From the NCBI GenBank assembly GCA_030840805.1, contig JAVEDU010000110.1, positions 110,776-174,775 on the forward strand: a stretch of 64,000 nucleotides of DNA. Direction: 5' to 3'. This DNA comes from Actinomycetota bacterium (GTDB lineage Bacteria; Actinomycetota; Actinomycetes; Mycobacteriales; HKI-0501). The position numbers and the translations under genes are program-made. The first letter of the stretch is position 1. Every line of letters starts with the position of its first letter. This document shows, piece after piece, positions 17,224 to 25,864 of this stretch. Below the pieces are notes generated by a model, which worked only from the letters and a program-made list of their open reading frames with translations, was not told the DNA's origin and made no database searches.

Positions 17224-17295
17224 TGTAGCCCAACCGGCGTAGACCTTCCCGGGCTTCCAGGACGCGGCGATCACCCACTTCCTCCGGAGGAATCC

Positions 17296-18912
17296 TTGAC
17301 CGCTCCCCCGTCCCGTCGCACGCCCGCCTGGACCGTCGTCCTCGTGTGCGTCGCGCTCTTCATGCTGGTCCTCGACATGACGATCGTCGCGGTCGCGCTG
17401 GCCGACATCCAGCGTGACTTCGACGCGAGCCTGGCGGACCTGCAGTGGGTCGTCGATGCCTACACGCTGCCGCTGGCGGGCTTCCTGCTCACCGCCGCCA
17501 CGATGGGTGACCGCATCGGACGACGGCGGGTCTACTCCTGGGGCCTGACCCTGTTCACGGTCGGATCGCTGCTGTGCGCGCTGACCCACTCCTCACTGGA
17601 GCTGAACCTCGCCCGCGCCCTCCAGGGCATCGGCGGCGCGATGCTGCTGGGCGTGGGGTTGCCGATGATCGGCGCGGTCTTCCCGGACCCCAAGAAACGC
17701 GCGGTCGGCGTCGGCGCGTACGGCGCGACCCTGTCGCTCGCCACCGCCGTCGGCCCGCTGCTCGGCGGGCTGCTGGTGGACGGTCCCGGCTGGCGGTGGA
17801 TCTTCCTCGTGAACGTGCCGGTCGGCGTCCTCGCCCTGCTCGCGTCCGCGATCTGGCTCCGCGACTCCCGCAGCCCCAACCCGCATCGCTCGGACTGGGG
17901 CGGCGCGTTCCTGCTCACCGGCGGGCTGGTGGCCCTGGTGCTCGGCCTGATCCGGGGCAACGAGGACGGCTGGACCTCGCCGCTCATCCTCGGGCTGTTC
18001 CTCGTCGCCGTGCTGCTCATCGGGGCCTTCGTCCCCTGGGAGCTGTCCCGGGACGAGCCGATGCTGGAACTGCGGCTGTTCCGGGTCCCGGCGTTCACCG
18101 CGATCGGATTCGGGGCGCTCGCGATCTCGGCGACGCTGATCGCCAGCACGTCGTACCTGGCGCTGTACCTCCAGAACACGATGGGCTACACACCGTTCCA
18201 GACCGGCCTGCGCTTCCTCCCACTGACGATGGCGGGCTTCGTGGCGTCGCTGGTCGGCGCGGCCCTCTTCCACCGCGTACCGCTGCGGTTCCTGCTCGGC
18301 GGGAGCCTGATCCTGTCCGCGGAGGGCCTGCTCCTGCTTGCCCGCACCCACGGCAACCTCACCTGGGCCACCCTCATCCCGGGCTTCGTGATCGCCGGCG
18401 TCGGACTCGGCGTGAGCTCGGCGGTGATCTCCTACGGCTCGCTCACCTGCCCGCCCTCCCAGGCCGGGATGGCGACCGGAACGCTGAGCACGCTGCGGCA
18501 GATCGGCGTCGCGGGCGGCGTCGCGATGCTGGGGGCGCTGTACACCAACCAGGCCCAGGGCACCGCCACGGAACGGCTCGCCGGGGCGCCGTTCCCCGAC
18601 AAGACGATCCAGGACCTCGCCGACGCCCTGGGTTCGGGCGCCGGGACACTCGTCGCCGACCACGTCCCGAAGCTGGCGCGCGGCTGGCTCACCGAGATTG
18701 CCCAGGCCTCCTCGGAGGCCGGGCTGAACGCCGTGCTGTTCCTCGGCGGTGGGCTCGCCGCGCTGTCGGCGATCACGGCGTTCATCCTCATCCGCGGCAA
18801 CGCCGGCGGGCCCCCGGACCCGAACGAGTACGAGGTCGAGGTCGCCCCTCGGTACGACCGCCACGACCGTCACGCGCGCCACCACGAGCACGCCCTCGCC
18901 CGCACCCGCTGA
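17296..18912 (+). CDS. DHA2-family (EmrB/QacA-type) 14-TM drug exporter
   Basis: A 538-residue proton-driven MFS antiporter. Motifs: VVLDMTIVAVAL-like TM1 (MLVLDMTIVAVALADIQ), motif A GDRIGRRRVY in loop 2-3, motif C in TM5 (GPLLGGLLVDGPGWRWIFLVNVPVG), and 14 predicted TM helices. The tail RYDRHDRHARHHEHA is His-rich. The start is TTG 17296, supported by GGAGGA (17287-17292) and the absence of any closer alternative. Expected to be controlled by the divergent WHG TetR regulator. Substrate unknown. Confidence 0.93.
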   Translation: MTAPPSRRTPAWTVVLVCVALFMLVLDMTIVAVALADIQRDFDASLADLQWVVDAYTLPLAGFLLTAATMGDRIGRRRVYSWGLTLFTVGSLLCALTHSSLELNLARALQGIGGAMLLGVGLPMIGAVFPDPKKRAVGVGAYGATLSLATAVGPLLGGLLVDGPGWRWIFLVNVPVGVLALLASAIWLRDSRSPNPHRSDWGGAFLLTGGLVALVLGLIRGNEDGWTSPLILGLFLVAVLLIGAFVPWELSRDEPMLELRLFRVPAFTAIGFGALAISATLIASTSYLALYLQNTMGYTPFQTGLRFLPLTMAGFVASLVGAALFHRVPLRFLLGGSLILSAEGLLLLARTHGNLTWATLIPGFVIAGVGLGVSSAVISYGSLTCPPSQAGMATGTLSTLRQIGVAGGVAMLGALYTNQAQGTATERLAGAPFPDKTIQDLADALGSGAGTLVADHVPKLARGWLTEIAQASSEAGLNAVLFLGGGLAALSAITAFILIRGNAGGPPDPNEYEVEVAPRYDRHDRHARHHEHALARTR

Positions 18913-18929
18913 GAACGACAGCCGGGGAC

Positions 18930-19361
18930 CTACTCGTCCCCTGCCCCGCCCCGGCGCCGCCGCTTGATGTCGGAGCGGCGGCGCTTGTCGGCCAACCGGC
19001 GTTCCCGGGCTCCCCGGCTCGGCCGGGTCGCGCGCCGGGCGCGGGGAGGCGGCGCCGCGGCGGACCGCACCAGGTCCATCAGCCGCTCCCGCGCCGCCAT
19101 CCGGTTCTGCAGCTGAGACCGCTGCTCGGACGCGACGACGGTGAGTACGCCGTCCACGAGCCGTCCGGCGAGGCGTTCGGCCAGCCGCCCCCGCATGTCC
19201 TCGGACACGGACGGTGACCGCAGCAGGTCCCACGACAGCTCCACCCGGCTGTCCGTGGTGTTCACCGACTGTCCGCCCGGCCCCGACGAGCGGGAGAACC
19301 GCTCACGGAGCTCGGCCGCGGGGATCACCACCGCGGCGGTCACGCGCAGGTCGCCGTTCAC
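18930..19361 (-). CDS. arfB: Peptidyl-tRNA hydrolase ArfB (stalled-ribosome rescue)
   Basis: A 143-residue release-factor-like protein that enters the A site of ribosomes stalled on mRNAs lacking a stop codon and hydrolyses the peptidyl-tRNA. The catalytic GGQ is at residues 29-31 (RSSGPGGQSVNTTDSRVEL). The basic C-terminal tail that threads the mRNA channel is present (ARERRLADKRRRSDIKRRRRGG). Start GTG 19361 (VNGDLRV) is chosen from the usual N-terminus of the family; ATG 19397 would add 12 residues and neither has a strong ribosome site. Divergent from the NmrA-like gene. Confidence 0.93.
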   Translation of the reverse strand: MNGDLRVTAAVVIPAAELRERFSRSSGPGGQSVNTTDSRVELSWDLLRSPSVSEDMRGRLAERLAGRLVDGVLTVVASEQRSQLQNRMAARERLMDLVRSAAAPPPRARRATRPSRGARERRLADKRRRSDIKRRRRGGAGDE

Positions 19362-19420
19362 GGTGTCGAGGATGCCCGAGTGGGTAGTGGGCAGCATGTC
19401 CGACACGAGGAGGCGGCCCC

Positions 19421-20308
19421 GTGATCTTGGTGACCGGTGCGACCGGACGGGTCGGGTTCCATCTGATGGAGGACCTGACCGACGCCGGCGTGCAGCCCAC
19501 GGCGATGGTCCGGATCGACGCGCAGGCCGGGAGCCTCCCCACCGGCTCACAGCACATCGTGGCGACCCTCGACGACCCGCCGTCCGCCGACGAGCTACGG
19601 AACTTCGACCGGATCTTCCTGCTCAGCCCCAGCCGGGAGCAGCAGGTGGAGCTGGAGATCCGGTTCCTCGACGCGGTCGTCGCGGCCGGCCACCGGCCGC
19701 ACATCGTCAAGCTCGCCGCGGACGGCTTCCAGGACCTGGACTGCGACGTGCGGTTCATGCGCAATCACCGGCAGGTCGCCGTCCACCTGGAGGCGACCGA
19801 GCTGCCGGTCACCTACCTCGCCGCGAACATGTACATGGAGAACCTGCTCGGGGCGGCGGACACGATCCGGGACGAGGGGCTGCTCCCGGCGCCCGCGGGC
19901 GACGGCCGGATCGGGTTCGTGGCGACGAGCGACGTGGCCGGGGTCGCCGCCCACGTCCTCACCCACGACGGTCACGTGGACCGGACCTATGTGGTGACCG
20001 GCCCGGAGGCGCTGAGCTACGCGGACGTGGCGGGACGGATCTCGGCCGTCTTCGCCCGCACGGTGGAGTACGCGGACGTACCGCCGTACCAGGCCAAGGC
20101 CGACCTGCTCGCGAGCGGTGTCGATCCGTGGGTGGTGGACGGGACGCTGGAGCTGTACGAATGGGTTCGCAACGGCGCGGCCGACACGGTCACCGACGAG
20201 GTGCCGAAGGCCACGGGCGAGGACGCCCGGCCGCTGCACGACTGGCTCGGCGAGCTGCGGGGAGCCTTCGTCGGGAGACCGGAGAACGCGCCGCCGCCGT
20301 CGCTCTAG
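19421..20308 (+). CDS. NmrA-like/NAD(P)-binding SDR protein
   Basis: A 295-residue atypical short-chain dehydrogenase. The Rossmann glycine motif is at the very start (MILVTGATGRVGFHLMEDL). It lacks a clear YxxxK catalytic pair, so it may be a redox sensor (NmrA-like) or a quinone/azo reductase-like protein (QOR2/AZR type) rather than a classical dehydrogenase. Family-like segments are FLLSPSREQQVELEIRFLDA, AANMYMENLL and GPEALSYADVAGRIS. GTG start with GGAGG at 19408-19412. Probably monocistronic. Confidence 0.88.
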   Translation: MILVTGATGRVGFHLMEDLTDAGVQPTAMVRIDAQAGSLPTGSQHIVATLDDPPSADELRNFDRIFLLSPSREQQVELEIRFLDAVVAAGHRPHIVKLAADGFQDLDCDVRFMRNHRQVAVHLEATELPVTYLAANMYMENLLGAADTIRDEGLLPAPAGDGRIGFVATSDVAGVAAHVLTHDGHVDRTYVVTGPEALSYADVAGRISAVFARTVEYADVPPYQAKADLLASGVDPWVVDGTLELYEWVRNGAADTVTDEVPKATGEDARPLHDWLGELRGAFVGRPENAPPPSL

Positions 20309-20337
20309 CCCCGGACGACACGCGGCGGTGAGGCGAG

Positions 20338-21585
20338 ATGACCGGTCCCAGCCGGCGGAACGTCGTCGTCCTCGTCGTCCTCGTCGCGGTCGTCGCCGCC
20401 GTGGGCGTCGGGGCCGGTTTCCTGCTGCACGAGCGGTCGGACCGGGCCCGGCACACCGCGGCGTCGCCCGGCCCCACGTCCGCGACCCCGGCCGGCCCGG
20501 GCGCCGGCGCGTCCCCGACGCCGTCCCGGTCCCCGGACCTGGCCGCGACGCTGGGACTGCCGCGTGGCGGTCGGGTCCCGGCCGGGTTCGCCGACGTGTC
20601 GGTGACGACGACCGCGCACGGGATCACGTACCTGCTCGGGTACGCCTCCTGCCGGACGGCACCCTGCACCTCCGTCGCCCGGTACGACGGGACGCACTGG
20701 GTCAGCGTCGCCGCGCCCGAGGCGGCCGTCACCGCGACGCAGCCGTCGACCCGGTCGTACACCGTGCGCGACCTACGGTTCGGAACGCCGAAGGACGGCT
20801 GGGCCTACGGCGGTGCGCTGTGGTCCACCCACGACGGTGCACGGCGGTGGCGCTCCGTCGACGCCGGCGGTGCCGTCGTCGACCTCGCCGCGGACGACAC
20901 GACCGCCTACGCGGTGGTGTCGCGGTGCACCGGCTCGTCGAGCACCTGCCGCGTGAAGCTCCGTTCGACAACGGTGCGAGGTGACGTCTGGCGCGATGTG
21001 CCCGGGGTGGCGGCCGCCGGGTCCTCGGGACGGCTGAGCCTGGGCCCCGGTACGGCCGCGGTGTCCTTTCCCGACAGCGGCATCGTGTACCTGCGGAGCG
21101 GCGGTACGTGGCGATCGGCGACGGTGAGCTGCCCGGACGGCTCCCCGGGCATGGTGGCCTCCCCGTCGTCGGCGCGGCTGTTCGCGTTCTGCGCCGGCCC
21201 CGGCGCCGGGAATCTGGACTACACGATCCGGTACAGCGACGACGGTCGCCGGTGGACGGACCTACCGCTGGGAGCGAGCCACCTCCGGATTCCGAACGGC
21301 ACGTTCGTGAGCCTCACCGCGGCATCGTCCACCGTGCTCCTCGCGGCATCCGGTGACCCGTCGCTCGGTGGCCCTGTCATGGTCAGCCGGGACAGCGGCC
21401 GGACCTGGGAACGCGCCTCCGGGCGCGACGGGCTGCCCGATCTCGACACGTCCCGATCCGGCGGCTGGCGGTACGTCGGCGCGTCGAGCTCGACCCGCGT
21501 GGTCGCCCTCGCCGCGGTGCCGCACCGCGGGTACTGGGTCAGCCACGACACGGCCCGCACCTGGCAGCGCATCGTGCCGGGCTGA
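20338..21585 (+). CDS. Membrane-anchored Asp-box (BNR) beta-propeller protein
   Basis: A 415-residue exported protein of unknown role. One N-terminal TM/signal anchor (about 8-29, VVVLVVLVAVVAAVGVGAGFL) is followed by a Thr/Pro/Ala linker and a beta-propeller with repeated Asp-box (S-x-D-x-G-x-x-W) motifs: STHDGARRW, YSDDGRRW, SRDSGRTW and SHDTARTW. Such propellers occur in sialidases and photosystem assembly factors, but no sialidase catalytic residues are evident, so a binding or scaffolding role is more likely. Two Cys pairs (SCRTAPC, CTGSSSTC) suggest disulphides outside the cell. Confidence 0.8.
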   Translation: MTGPSRRNVVVLVVLVAVVAAVGVGAGFLLHERSDRARHTAASPGPTSATPAGPGAGASPTPSRSPDLAATLGLPRGGRVPAGFADVSVTTTAHGITYLLGYASCRTAPCTSVARYDGTHWVSVAAPEAAVTATQPSTRSYTVRDLRFGTPKDGWAYGGALWSTHDGARRWRSVDAGGAVVDLAADDTTAYAVVSRCTGSSSTCRVKLRSTTVRGDVWRDVPGVAAAGSSGRLSLGPGTAAVSFPDSGIVYLRSGGTWRSATVSCPDGSPGMVASPSSARLFAFCAGPGAGNLDYTIRYSDDGRRWTDLPLGASHLRIPNGTFVSLTAASSTVLLAASGDPSLGGPVMVSRDSGRTWERASGRDGLPDLDTSRSGGWRYVGASSSTRVVALAAVPHRGYWVSHDTARTWQRIVPG

Positions 21586-21626
21586 GGTGCCCCCCGGCGC
21601 GCGCCGAGTTGCGACAAGATCGGCCG

Positions 21627-22166
21627 ATGCGCGGCAGGGTCGAGACGGTGAGCAGCAACCCCGAACACACGATGGCGAAATCCCCGCGGCCGGTGATCCG
21701 GCTCCTCGCCGGGCTCGGGGTCGAGGGCGACGCACATCTCGGGGTGACGGTGCAGCACCGGTCCCGGGTCGCGCGCGACCCCGACCAGCCGAACCTCCGG
21801 CAGGTCCACCTCCTCCACGCGGAGCTGTTCGACGAGCTCGGGGCGGCCGGGTTCGACGTCGCGCCCGGGGACATGGGCGAGAACGTCACCACCCGTGACG
21901 TCGACCTCCTCGGGCTGCCCGCCGGTACGCGGCTGGGGCTCGGGCAGGCCGTGGTGGAGGTGACCGGCCTGCGGAACCCCTGTGTCCAGCTCGACGGCGT
22001 CGCGCCCGGGCTGATGGAGGCGGTACTGGACCGGGACTCGTTCGGGGGCGTGGCGCGGAAGGCCGGCGTGATGGGGATCGTGGTGCTCGGCGGCGAGGTG
22101 CGCCCCGGGGATGCCGTGGAGATCGAGTTGCCCCCGCCGCCGTACCGCCGGCTCCGCCCGGTCTGA
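21627..22166 (+). CDS. MOSC-domain protein
   Basis: A 179-residue single-domain MOSC protein (molybdenum cofactor sulfurase C-terminal type). Family strands are visible: RLLAGLGVEGDAHLG, NLRQVHLLHAELFDEL, FDVAPGDMGENVTTRDVDLLGLPAGTRLGLG and the conserved Cys in NPCVQLD, which in MOSC proteins carries sulfur or binds the Mo ligand. Likely acts in metal-sulfur or molybdenum-dependent detoxification (YiiM-like), but no molybdenum cofactor gene is in the window. The ATG has a weak ribosome site. Confidence 0.9.
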   Translation: MRGRVETVSSNPEHTMAKSPRPVIRLLAGLGVEGDAHLGVTVQHRSRVARDPDQPNLRQVHLLHAELFDELGAAGFDVAPGDMGENVTTRDVDLLGLPAGTRLGLGQAVVEVTGLRNPCVQLDGVAPGLMEAVLDRDSFGGVARKAGVMGIVVLGGEVRPGDAVEIELPPPPYRRLRPV

Positions 22167-22205
22167 CCGCCGGGTTAGCCTCCGGGGACACAGGAGGAGG
22201 TGTCC

Positions 22206-22562
22206 GTGGTGTTCGGCCGTGACCTCGGCGCCGTGGGTACCACGCCGGACTACCGCTGGTCCCTCGCCAACGAACGCACCTTCCTGGCCTGGATCCGCAC
22301 CGCCCTGGCGCTGATCGGCGGCGGGCTGGCAGTCGGGCAGTTCCTGCCGGAACTCCCGGTGCCGCATGCGCGCGAGGTCGTCGCGGTGGCGCTCGTCGCG
22401 TTCGGTGCCGCGTCGGCGGTCCGGGCGGTACGCCACTGGACGCAGTGCGAGCGGGCGATGCGGCTCGGCGAGGACCTGCCGCGGTCGCGGTTCCCGGCCG
22501 TGCTCGCGTTCGTGCTGGCGGCCGGCGGCATCCTGCTCGTCCTCGGGCTCGTCGCGCGATGA
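22206..22562 (+). CDS. DUF202 (YidH-like) membrane protein
   Basis: A 118-residue membrane protein with the DUF202 entry motif RWSLANERTFLAWIRTALALIGGGLAVGQ and three TM helices. AGGAGGAGG at 22192-22200 supports a GTG start at 22206; a GTG at 22200 overlaps the ribosome site. Its stop overlaps the start of the next gene (ATGA), so the two are translationally coupled. Related domains in eukaryotes bind SPX/VTC complexes; the bacterial function is unknown. Confidence 0.88.
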   Translation: MVFGRDLGAVGTTPDYRWSLANERTFLAWIRTALALIGGGLAVGQFLPELPVPHAREVVAVALVAFGAASAVRAVRHWTQCERAMRLGEDLPRSRFPAVLAFVLAAGGILLVLGLVAR

Positions 22563-22858
22563 CCTCCCCCGCGGCGGCCGGGCTCCAGCCGGAACGCACC
22601 CGGCTCGCGTGGCGCCGGTCCGTCCTCGCCGCCGGTGTCGCGGTGCTGCTGCTCGGCCGGCTCGCCCTGGAGACCCGCATGCCCGCGGTCGGGGCCGCCG
22701 GTGTGGCGCTGTGGCTGGCGTTCGCGCTGGCCGCCCAGCGGCGGATCCACGCGATGGCGGCCGCCCGGCCGGCGCCACCCTCCCACGCCACCGTGCTGGC
22801 GCCCGCCGCGTTCGCCGTCGCCTTCGCCGTGATGTCCGTGTCCGCGCTGCTGCACTGA
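22559..22858 (+). CDS. Second DUF202-like membrane protein (YidG-like)
   Basis: A 99-residue protein with the DUF202 signature LQPERTRLAWRRSVLAAGVAVLL and three TM helices. The start ATG shares bases with the TGA of the previous DUF202 gene. The order of a longer and a shorter DUF202 gene mirrors yidH-yidG of E. coli, so they probably form a hetero-oligomeric membrane complex; this is inferred. Confidence 0.88.
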   Translation: MTSPAAAGLQPERTRLAWRRSVLAAGVAVLLLGRLALETRMPAVGAAGVALWLAFALAAQRRIHAMAAARPAPPSHATVLAPAAFAVAFAVMSVSALLH

Positions 22859-22870
22859 CATATTGGCGAG

Positions 22871-23599
22871 ATGACGTCCTCCCTCACGGTCGAGCCGCGC
22901 TTCCGCGGACCCGCACGCTCGGCGAACGGCGGGTACATCTCCGGGCTGCTCGCCGAGGAGCTGCGCCGCCGTACCGGCAACCCGATCGCCACGGTCACCC
23001 TCCGGCGGCCTCCTCCGCTCGGCACCGAGCTGGTCGTGGGCGCGGAGGAGAACGACCCGGCCGGTCACACGCTGCACTGCCGGGCGGGCGACCTGCTCGT
23101 CGCCGAGGTGACCGCGGGGCATCTCACCGGCCCCGCCCCGGGCCCGGTCCCGTACGCCGTGGCCGCCGCCACCGCCGAGGGGTACGGCGGGCTGGCCGAC
23201 CACCCGTTCCCGACCTGCTTCACCTGCGGCCCCGACCGGGCGCCCGGCGACGGGCTACGGCTGTTCCCGGGGCCGGTGCCGGGACGCGCGGACACCGTCG
23301 CGACGACGTGGACCCCGGGTTCCGAGGTCGGCGTGCCGATAGTGTGGGCGGCGCTGGACTGCCCCGGCGGCTGGTCGGTGCTCACGCCCGGGCGGCCGAT
23401 GGTGCTGGGCCGGATGACCGCGGAGGTGTCGGCCACCCCGCTGCCCCACGGGGAGTACGTGATCGTCGGGCACGCCCGCGGTGTCGACGGCCGGAAGGCG
23501 TTCACGTCGACCGCGCTGTACGACCACGCCGGCGGCCTGCTGGCCCGGGCGGAGGCCACGTGGCTCGTGATCGACCCGGACACGATCAACGCGGGCTGA
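22871..23599 (+). CDS. Hotdog-fold acyl-CoA thioesterase-like protein
   Basis: A 242-residue double-hotdog protein. The first half holds RFRGPARSANGGYISGLLAEELRRR, the helix and conserved Asn-Gly-Gly of thioesterase-like hotdogs. The second half holds VPIVWAALDCPGGWSVL and EYVIVGHARGVDGRKAFTSTALYDHAGGLLARAEATWLVI. The Cys motif CFTCGPDR between the halves is notable and could bind metal. Specificity unknown. It lies 12 bases after the DUF202 pair and precedes a VOC gene by 20 bases, so may share their transcript. Confidence 0.82.
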   Translation: MTSSLTVEPRFRGPARSANGGYISGLLAEELRRRTGNPIATVTLRRPPPLGTELVVGAEENDPAGHTLHCRAGDLLVAEVTAGHLTGPAPGPVPYAVAAATAEGYGGLADHPFPTCFTCGPDRAPGDGLRLFPGPVPGRADTVATTWTPGSEVGVPIVWAALDCPGGWSVLTPGRPMVLGRMTAEVSATPLPHGEYVIVGHARGVDGRKAFTSTALYDHAGGLLARAEATWLVIDPDTINAG

Positions 23600-23619
23600 C
23601 CGCGACGAGGAGGACCTTG

Positions 23620-24018
23620 ATGGACTGGAAGCTGGAACTGGTGCCGATTCCGGTGTCGGACGTCGAGCGGGCGAGGCGCTTCTACACCGAGCAGGCCGGC
23701 TTCGCGGCCGACGTCGACCACCGGGCGGACGGCGAGCTGCGCATGGTGCAGCTGACGCCGCCCGGCTCGGCGTGCTCGATCCTCGTCGGCAAGGGCCTCG
23801 GCGACGCCGCGCCGGGCTCGGTCCAGGGCATGCAGCTGGTGGTGTCCGACATCGAGGCCGCACGGGCGGAACTGGTCGAGCGCGGCGTGGAGGTCGGCAA
23901 CATCCGGCGCTTCGAGGACGGTGCCTGGGTCGACGGACGGGGCGGTCCCTGGAACTCGTTCCTCTTCTTCGCCGATCCCGACGGGAACGGCTGGACCGTG
24001 CAGGAACGCCCCGCCTGA
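23620..24018 (+). CDS. VOC (glyoxalase/bleomycin-resistance fold) protein
   Basis: A 132-residue vicinal-oxygen-chelate protein with two beta-alpha-beta-beta-beta halves: LELVPIPVSDVERARRFYTEQAGF and VQGMQLVVSDIEAARAELVERGVEVG, ending FFADPDGNGWTVQE. Resembles the antibiotic-sequestration/glyoxalase-like group rather than true lactoylglutathione lyase. ATG start with GAGGAGGA just upstream. Substrate unknown. Confidence 0.9.
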   Translation: MDWKLELVPIPVSDVERARRFYTEQAGFAADVDHRADGELRMVQLTPPGSACSILVGKGLGDAAPGSVQGMQLVVSDIEAARAELVERGVEVGNIRRFEDGAWVDGRGGPWNSFLFFADPDGNGWTVQERPA

Positions 24019-24036
24019 GCAGGGCCGGGTGAGCAC

Positions 24037-24078
24037 GCCGCCCTCGGCGTGATCATGATCAGGGGACGGCGGGCGGCG
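24037..24078. terminator. Convergent-junction hairpin holding TGATCATGATCA
   Basis: CGCCGCCC (24037-24044) can pair with GGGCGGCG (24071-24078). Between them lies the perfect 12-bp palindrome TGATCATGATCA (24050-24061). It sits between convergent genes, like the larger TGATCA-bearing palindromes elsewhere in the window, and may be a minimal relative. Confidence 0.45.
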
Positions 24079-24097
24079 AGCGCCGGCTCGCGCCCGT

Positions 24098-24388
24098 TCA
24101 GAGCACCAGCACCCGGGCGTGGATCGAGGTGCGCTGCTGCAGGGCGGCGCGGAGCGCCCGGTGCAGGCCGTCCTCGAGGTACAGCGTGTTCTCGAACTCC
24201 ACGACATGCGGGAACAGGTCACCGTAGAACGTCGAGTCCTCGGCCAGCGCACGGTCGAGGGCCAGTTCGCGCTTCGTCGTCACGAGCTGGTCGAGGCGTA
24301 TCGGCCGCGGCGGGATGTCGGCCCACTGGCGCACCGTCAGACCGTGGTCGGGGTACGGCCGGCCCTCACGCACCGCCTTGAAGATCAC
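24098..24388 (-). CDS. Conserved actinobacterial protein of unknown function
   Basis: A 96-residue soluble protein: MIFKAVREGRPYPDHGLT, then WADIPPRPIRLDQLVTTKREL, then FYGDLFPHVVEFENTLYLEDGLHRALRAALQQRTSIHARVLVL. The last part (LYLEDGLHRALRAAL..R..IHARV) resembles ParB/sulfiredoxin-type nuclease-fold signatures (DG.HR.A), so it may be a ParB-N-like fold; this is a fold guess only. I recall near-identical proteins in many actinobacteria without a known role. GTG start 24388. Divergent from the photolyase gene. Confidence 0.75.
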   Translation of the reverse strand: MIFKAVREGRPYPDHGLTVRQWADIPPRPIRLDQLVTTKRELALDRALAEDSTFYGDLFPHVVEFENTLYLEDGLHRALRAALQQRTSIHARVLVL

Positions 24389-24526
24389 GCGTCGTGCTCC
24401 CTCCCCGCGGTACGACCGCGCCGTCAACTGCCCAGGGTAGCTGTCCGCCCCCTCGGCGGGCGTCGGCGCGCGGCGTGGCGGGCTTCCCGCTCGCGGCGCG
24501 GCACCGCCCGTGGGAGCGTTCTGCCG

Positions 24527-25864
24527 GTGTCCGTGTCCGTGCTCTGGTTCCGCCGTGACCTGCGGCTGGCCGACAACCCCGCCCTGCTCGCGGCCGCCGA
24601 CGAGGCCGACGAGGTGCTGCCGCTCTTCGTCGTCGATCCGACGCTGTACGACCCGGCCGGGGCGCCGCGGCAGGCGTACCTGCTGCGGTCCCTGCGCGAG
24701 CTGGACCGCCGACTCGGGCGGCGGCTCGTCGTCCGCCGCGGCGATCCGGTGACCGCGGTGGTGCGGCTCGCGACGGACATCGGCGCGACCGGCGTGCACT
24801 GCGCCGCCGACCACGGCCCGTACGGCTCCCGCCGGGACCGGGCCGTCGACGCGGCGCTGGCGGAGGCCGGCATCCCGCTGGTCCGCACCGGTTCGCCGTA
24901 CGCGGTGGCCCCGGGCCGGGTGCGCAAGCCGGACGGCACGCCGTACCGGGTGTTCACCCCGTTCTCCCGGGCCTGGGGCGGGTACGGCTGGCGCGGCCCG
25001 GCCGGGGACGGTTCGGCGGTGCGGTTCGCGGCGGTGGGCGAGGGGGCGGGCGAGCTCCCGGCCGAGCCCGAGGTCGCCGCCGAGCTGCCCGCGGCGGGCG
25101 AGGAGGCGGCGCTCGCGCGCTGGGCGGAGTTCCGCGACGAGCGGCTGGCCGGCTACGACACCGACCGCGACCGCCCCGACCTCGACGCCACCTCACACCT
25201 GTCCGTGTCGCTGAAGTTCGGTGAGCTGCACCCGCGCACGCTGCTGGCGGACCTCGGCGCGGGGGCCGGTCCGGCGACGTACCGGACCGAGCTGTGCTGG
25301 CGCGAGTTCTACGCCGACGTGCTCCACCACCGCCCGGAGTCGGCGCGGGACTCGATGCACGGCGAGGTACGGCACGACAGCGGCGCGGCGGCCGACGCGC
25401 TGTTCGAGGCGTGGGCCACCGGGCGCACCGGGTTCCCGCTGGTGGACGCCGGGATGCGGCAACTGCTCGCCGAGGGGTGGATGCACAATCGCGTGCGGAT
25501 GCTGACCGCGTCGTTCCTGGTGAAGGACCTGCACCTGCCGTGGCGGCGCGGGGCCCGGCACTTCCTGCGGCACCTCGTGGACGGTGACCTGGCGAGCAAC
25601 AACCACGGCTGGCAGTGGACGGCGGGAACCGGCACCGACGCGTCGCCGTACCACCGGGTGTTCAACCCGACGACCCAGGGCGAGCGGTTCGACCCGGCCG
25701 GGGACTACGTGCGGCGGTACGTCCCGCAGCTCCGTGCCGTGGCCGGGAAGACCGTGCACACGCTGCCGGACGGGCCGCCCGACGGATACCCGGAGCCGAT
25801 CGTGGACCACCGGGCGGAACGGGAGGAGGCGCTGCGCCGGTACCGGGAGATCAGAGCGGACTGA
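24527..25864 (+). CDS. phr: Deoxyribodipyrimidine photolyase, class I
   Basis: A 445-residue FAD enzyme that uses blue light to split cyclobutane pyrimidine dimers. The N-terminal antenna Rossmann domain starts VSVLWFRRDLRLADNPALL. The C-terminal FAD domain shows YRTELCWREFYADVLHH, GFPLVDAGMRQLLAEGWMHNRVRM and SNNHGWQWTAGTGTDASPYHRVFNP, the canonical photolyase signatures. Three in-frame GTG codons compete (24527, 24533, 24539); the first has GGGAG at good spacing. The 3' end overlaps the convergent galM gene by 14 bases. Confidence 0.96.
   Translation: MSVSVLWFRRDLRLADNPALLAAADEADEVLPLFVVDPTLYDPAGAPRQAYLLRSLRELDRRLGRRLVVRRGDPVTAVVRLATDIGATGVHCAADHGPYGSRRDRAVDAALAEAGIPLVRTGSPYAVAPGRVRKPDGTPYRVFTPFSRAWGGYGWRGPAGDGSAVRFAAVGEGAGELPAEPEVAAELPAAGEEAALARWAEFRDERLAGYDTDRDRPDLDATSHLSVSLKFGELHPRTLLADLGAGAGPATYRTELCWREFYADVLHHRPESARDSMHGEVRHDSGAAADALFEAWATGRTGFPLVDAGMRQLLAEGWMHNRVRMLTASFLVKDLHLPWRRGARHFLRHLVDGDLASNNHGWQWTAGTGTDASPYHRVFNPTTQGERFDPAGDYVRRYVPQLRAVAGKTVHTLPDGPPDGYPEPIVDHRAEREEALRRYREIRAD

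Noticed and set aside
16209..17242. Several long frames across the low-complexity tract
   Set aside because: Open in many phases at once, repetitive Arg/Gly/Ala or Pro/His, no ribosome sites; the tetR gene on the other strand accounts for the right part.
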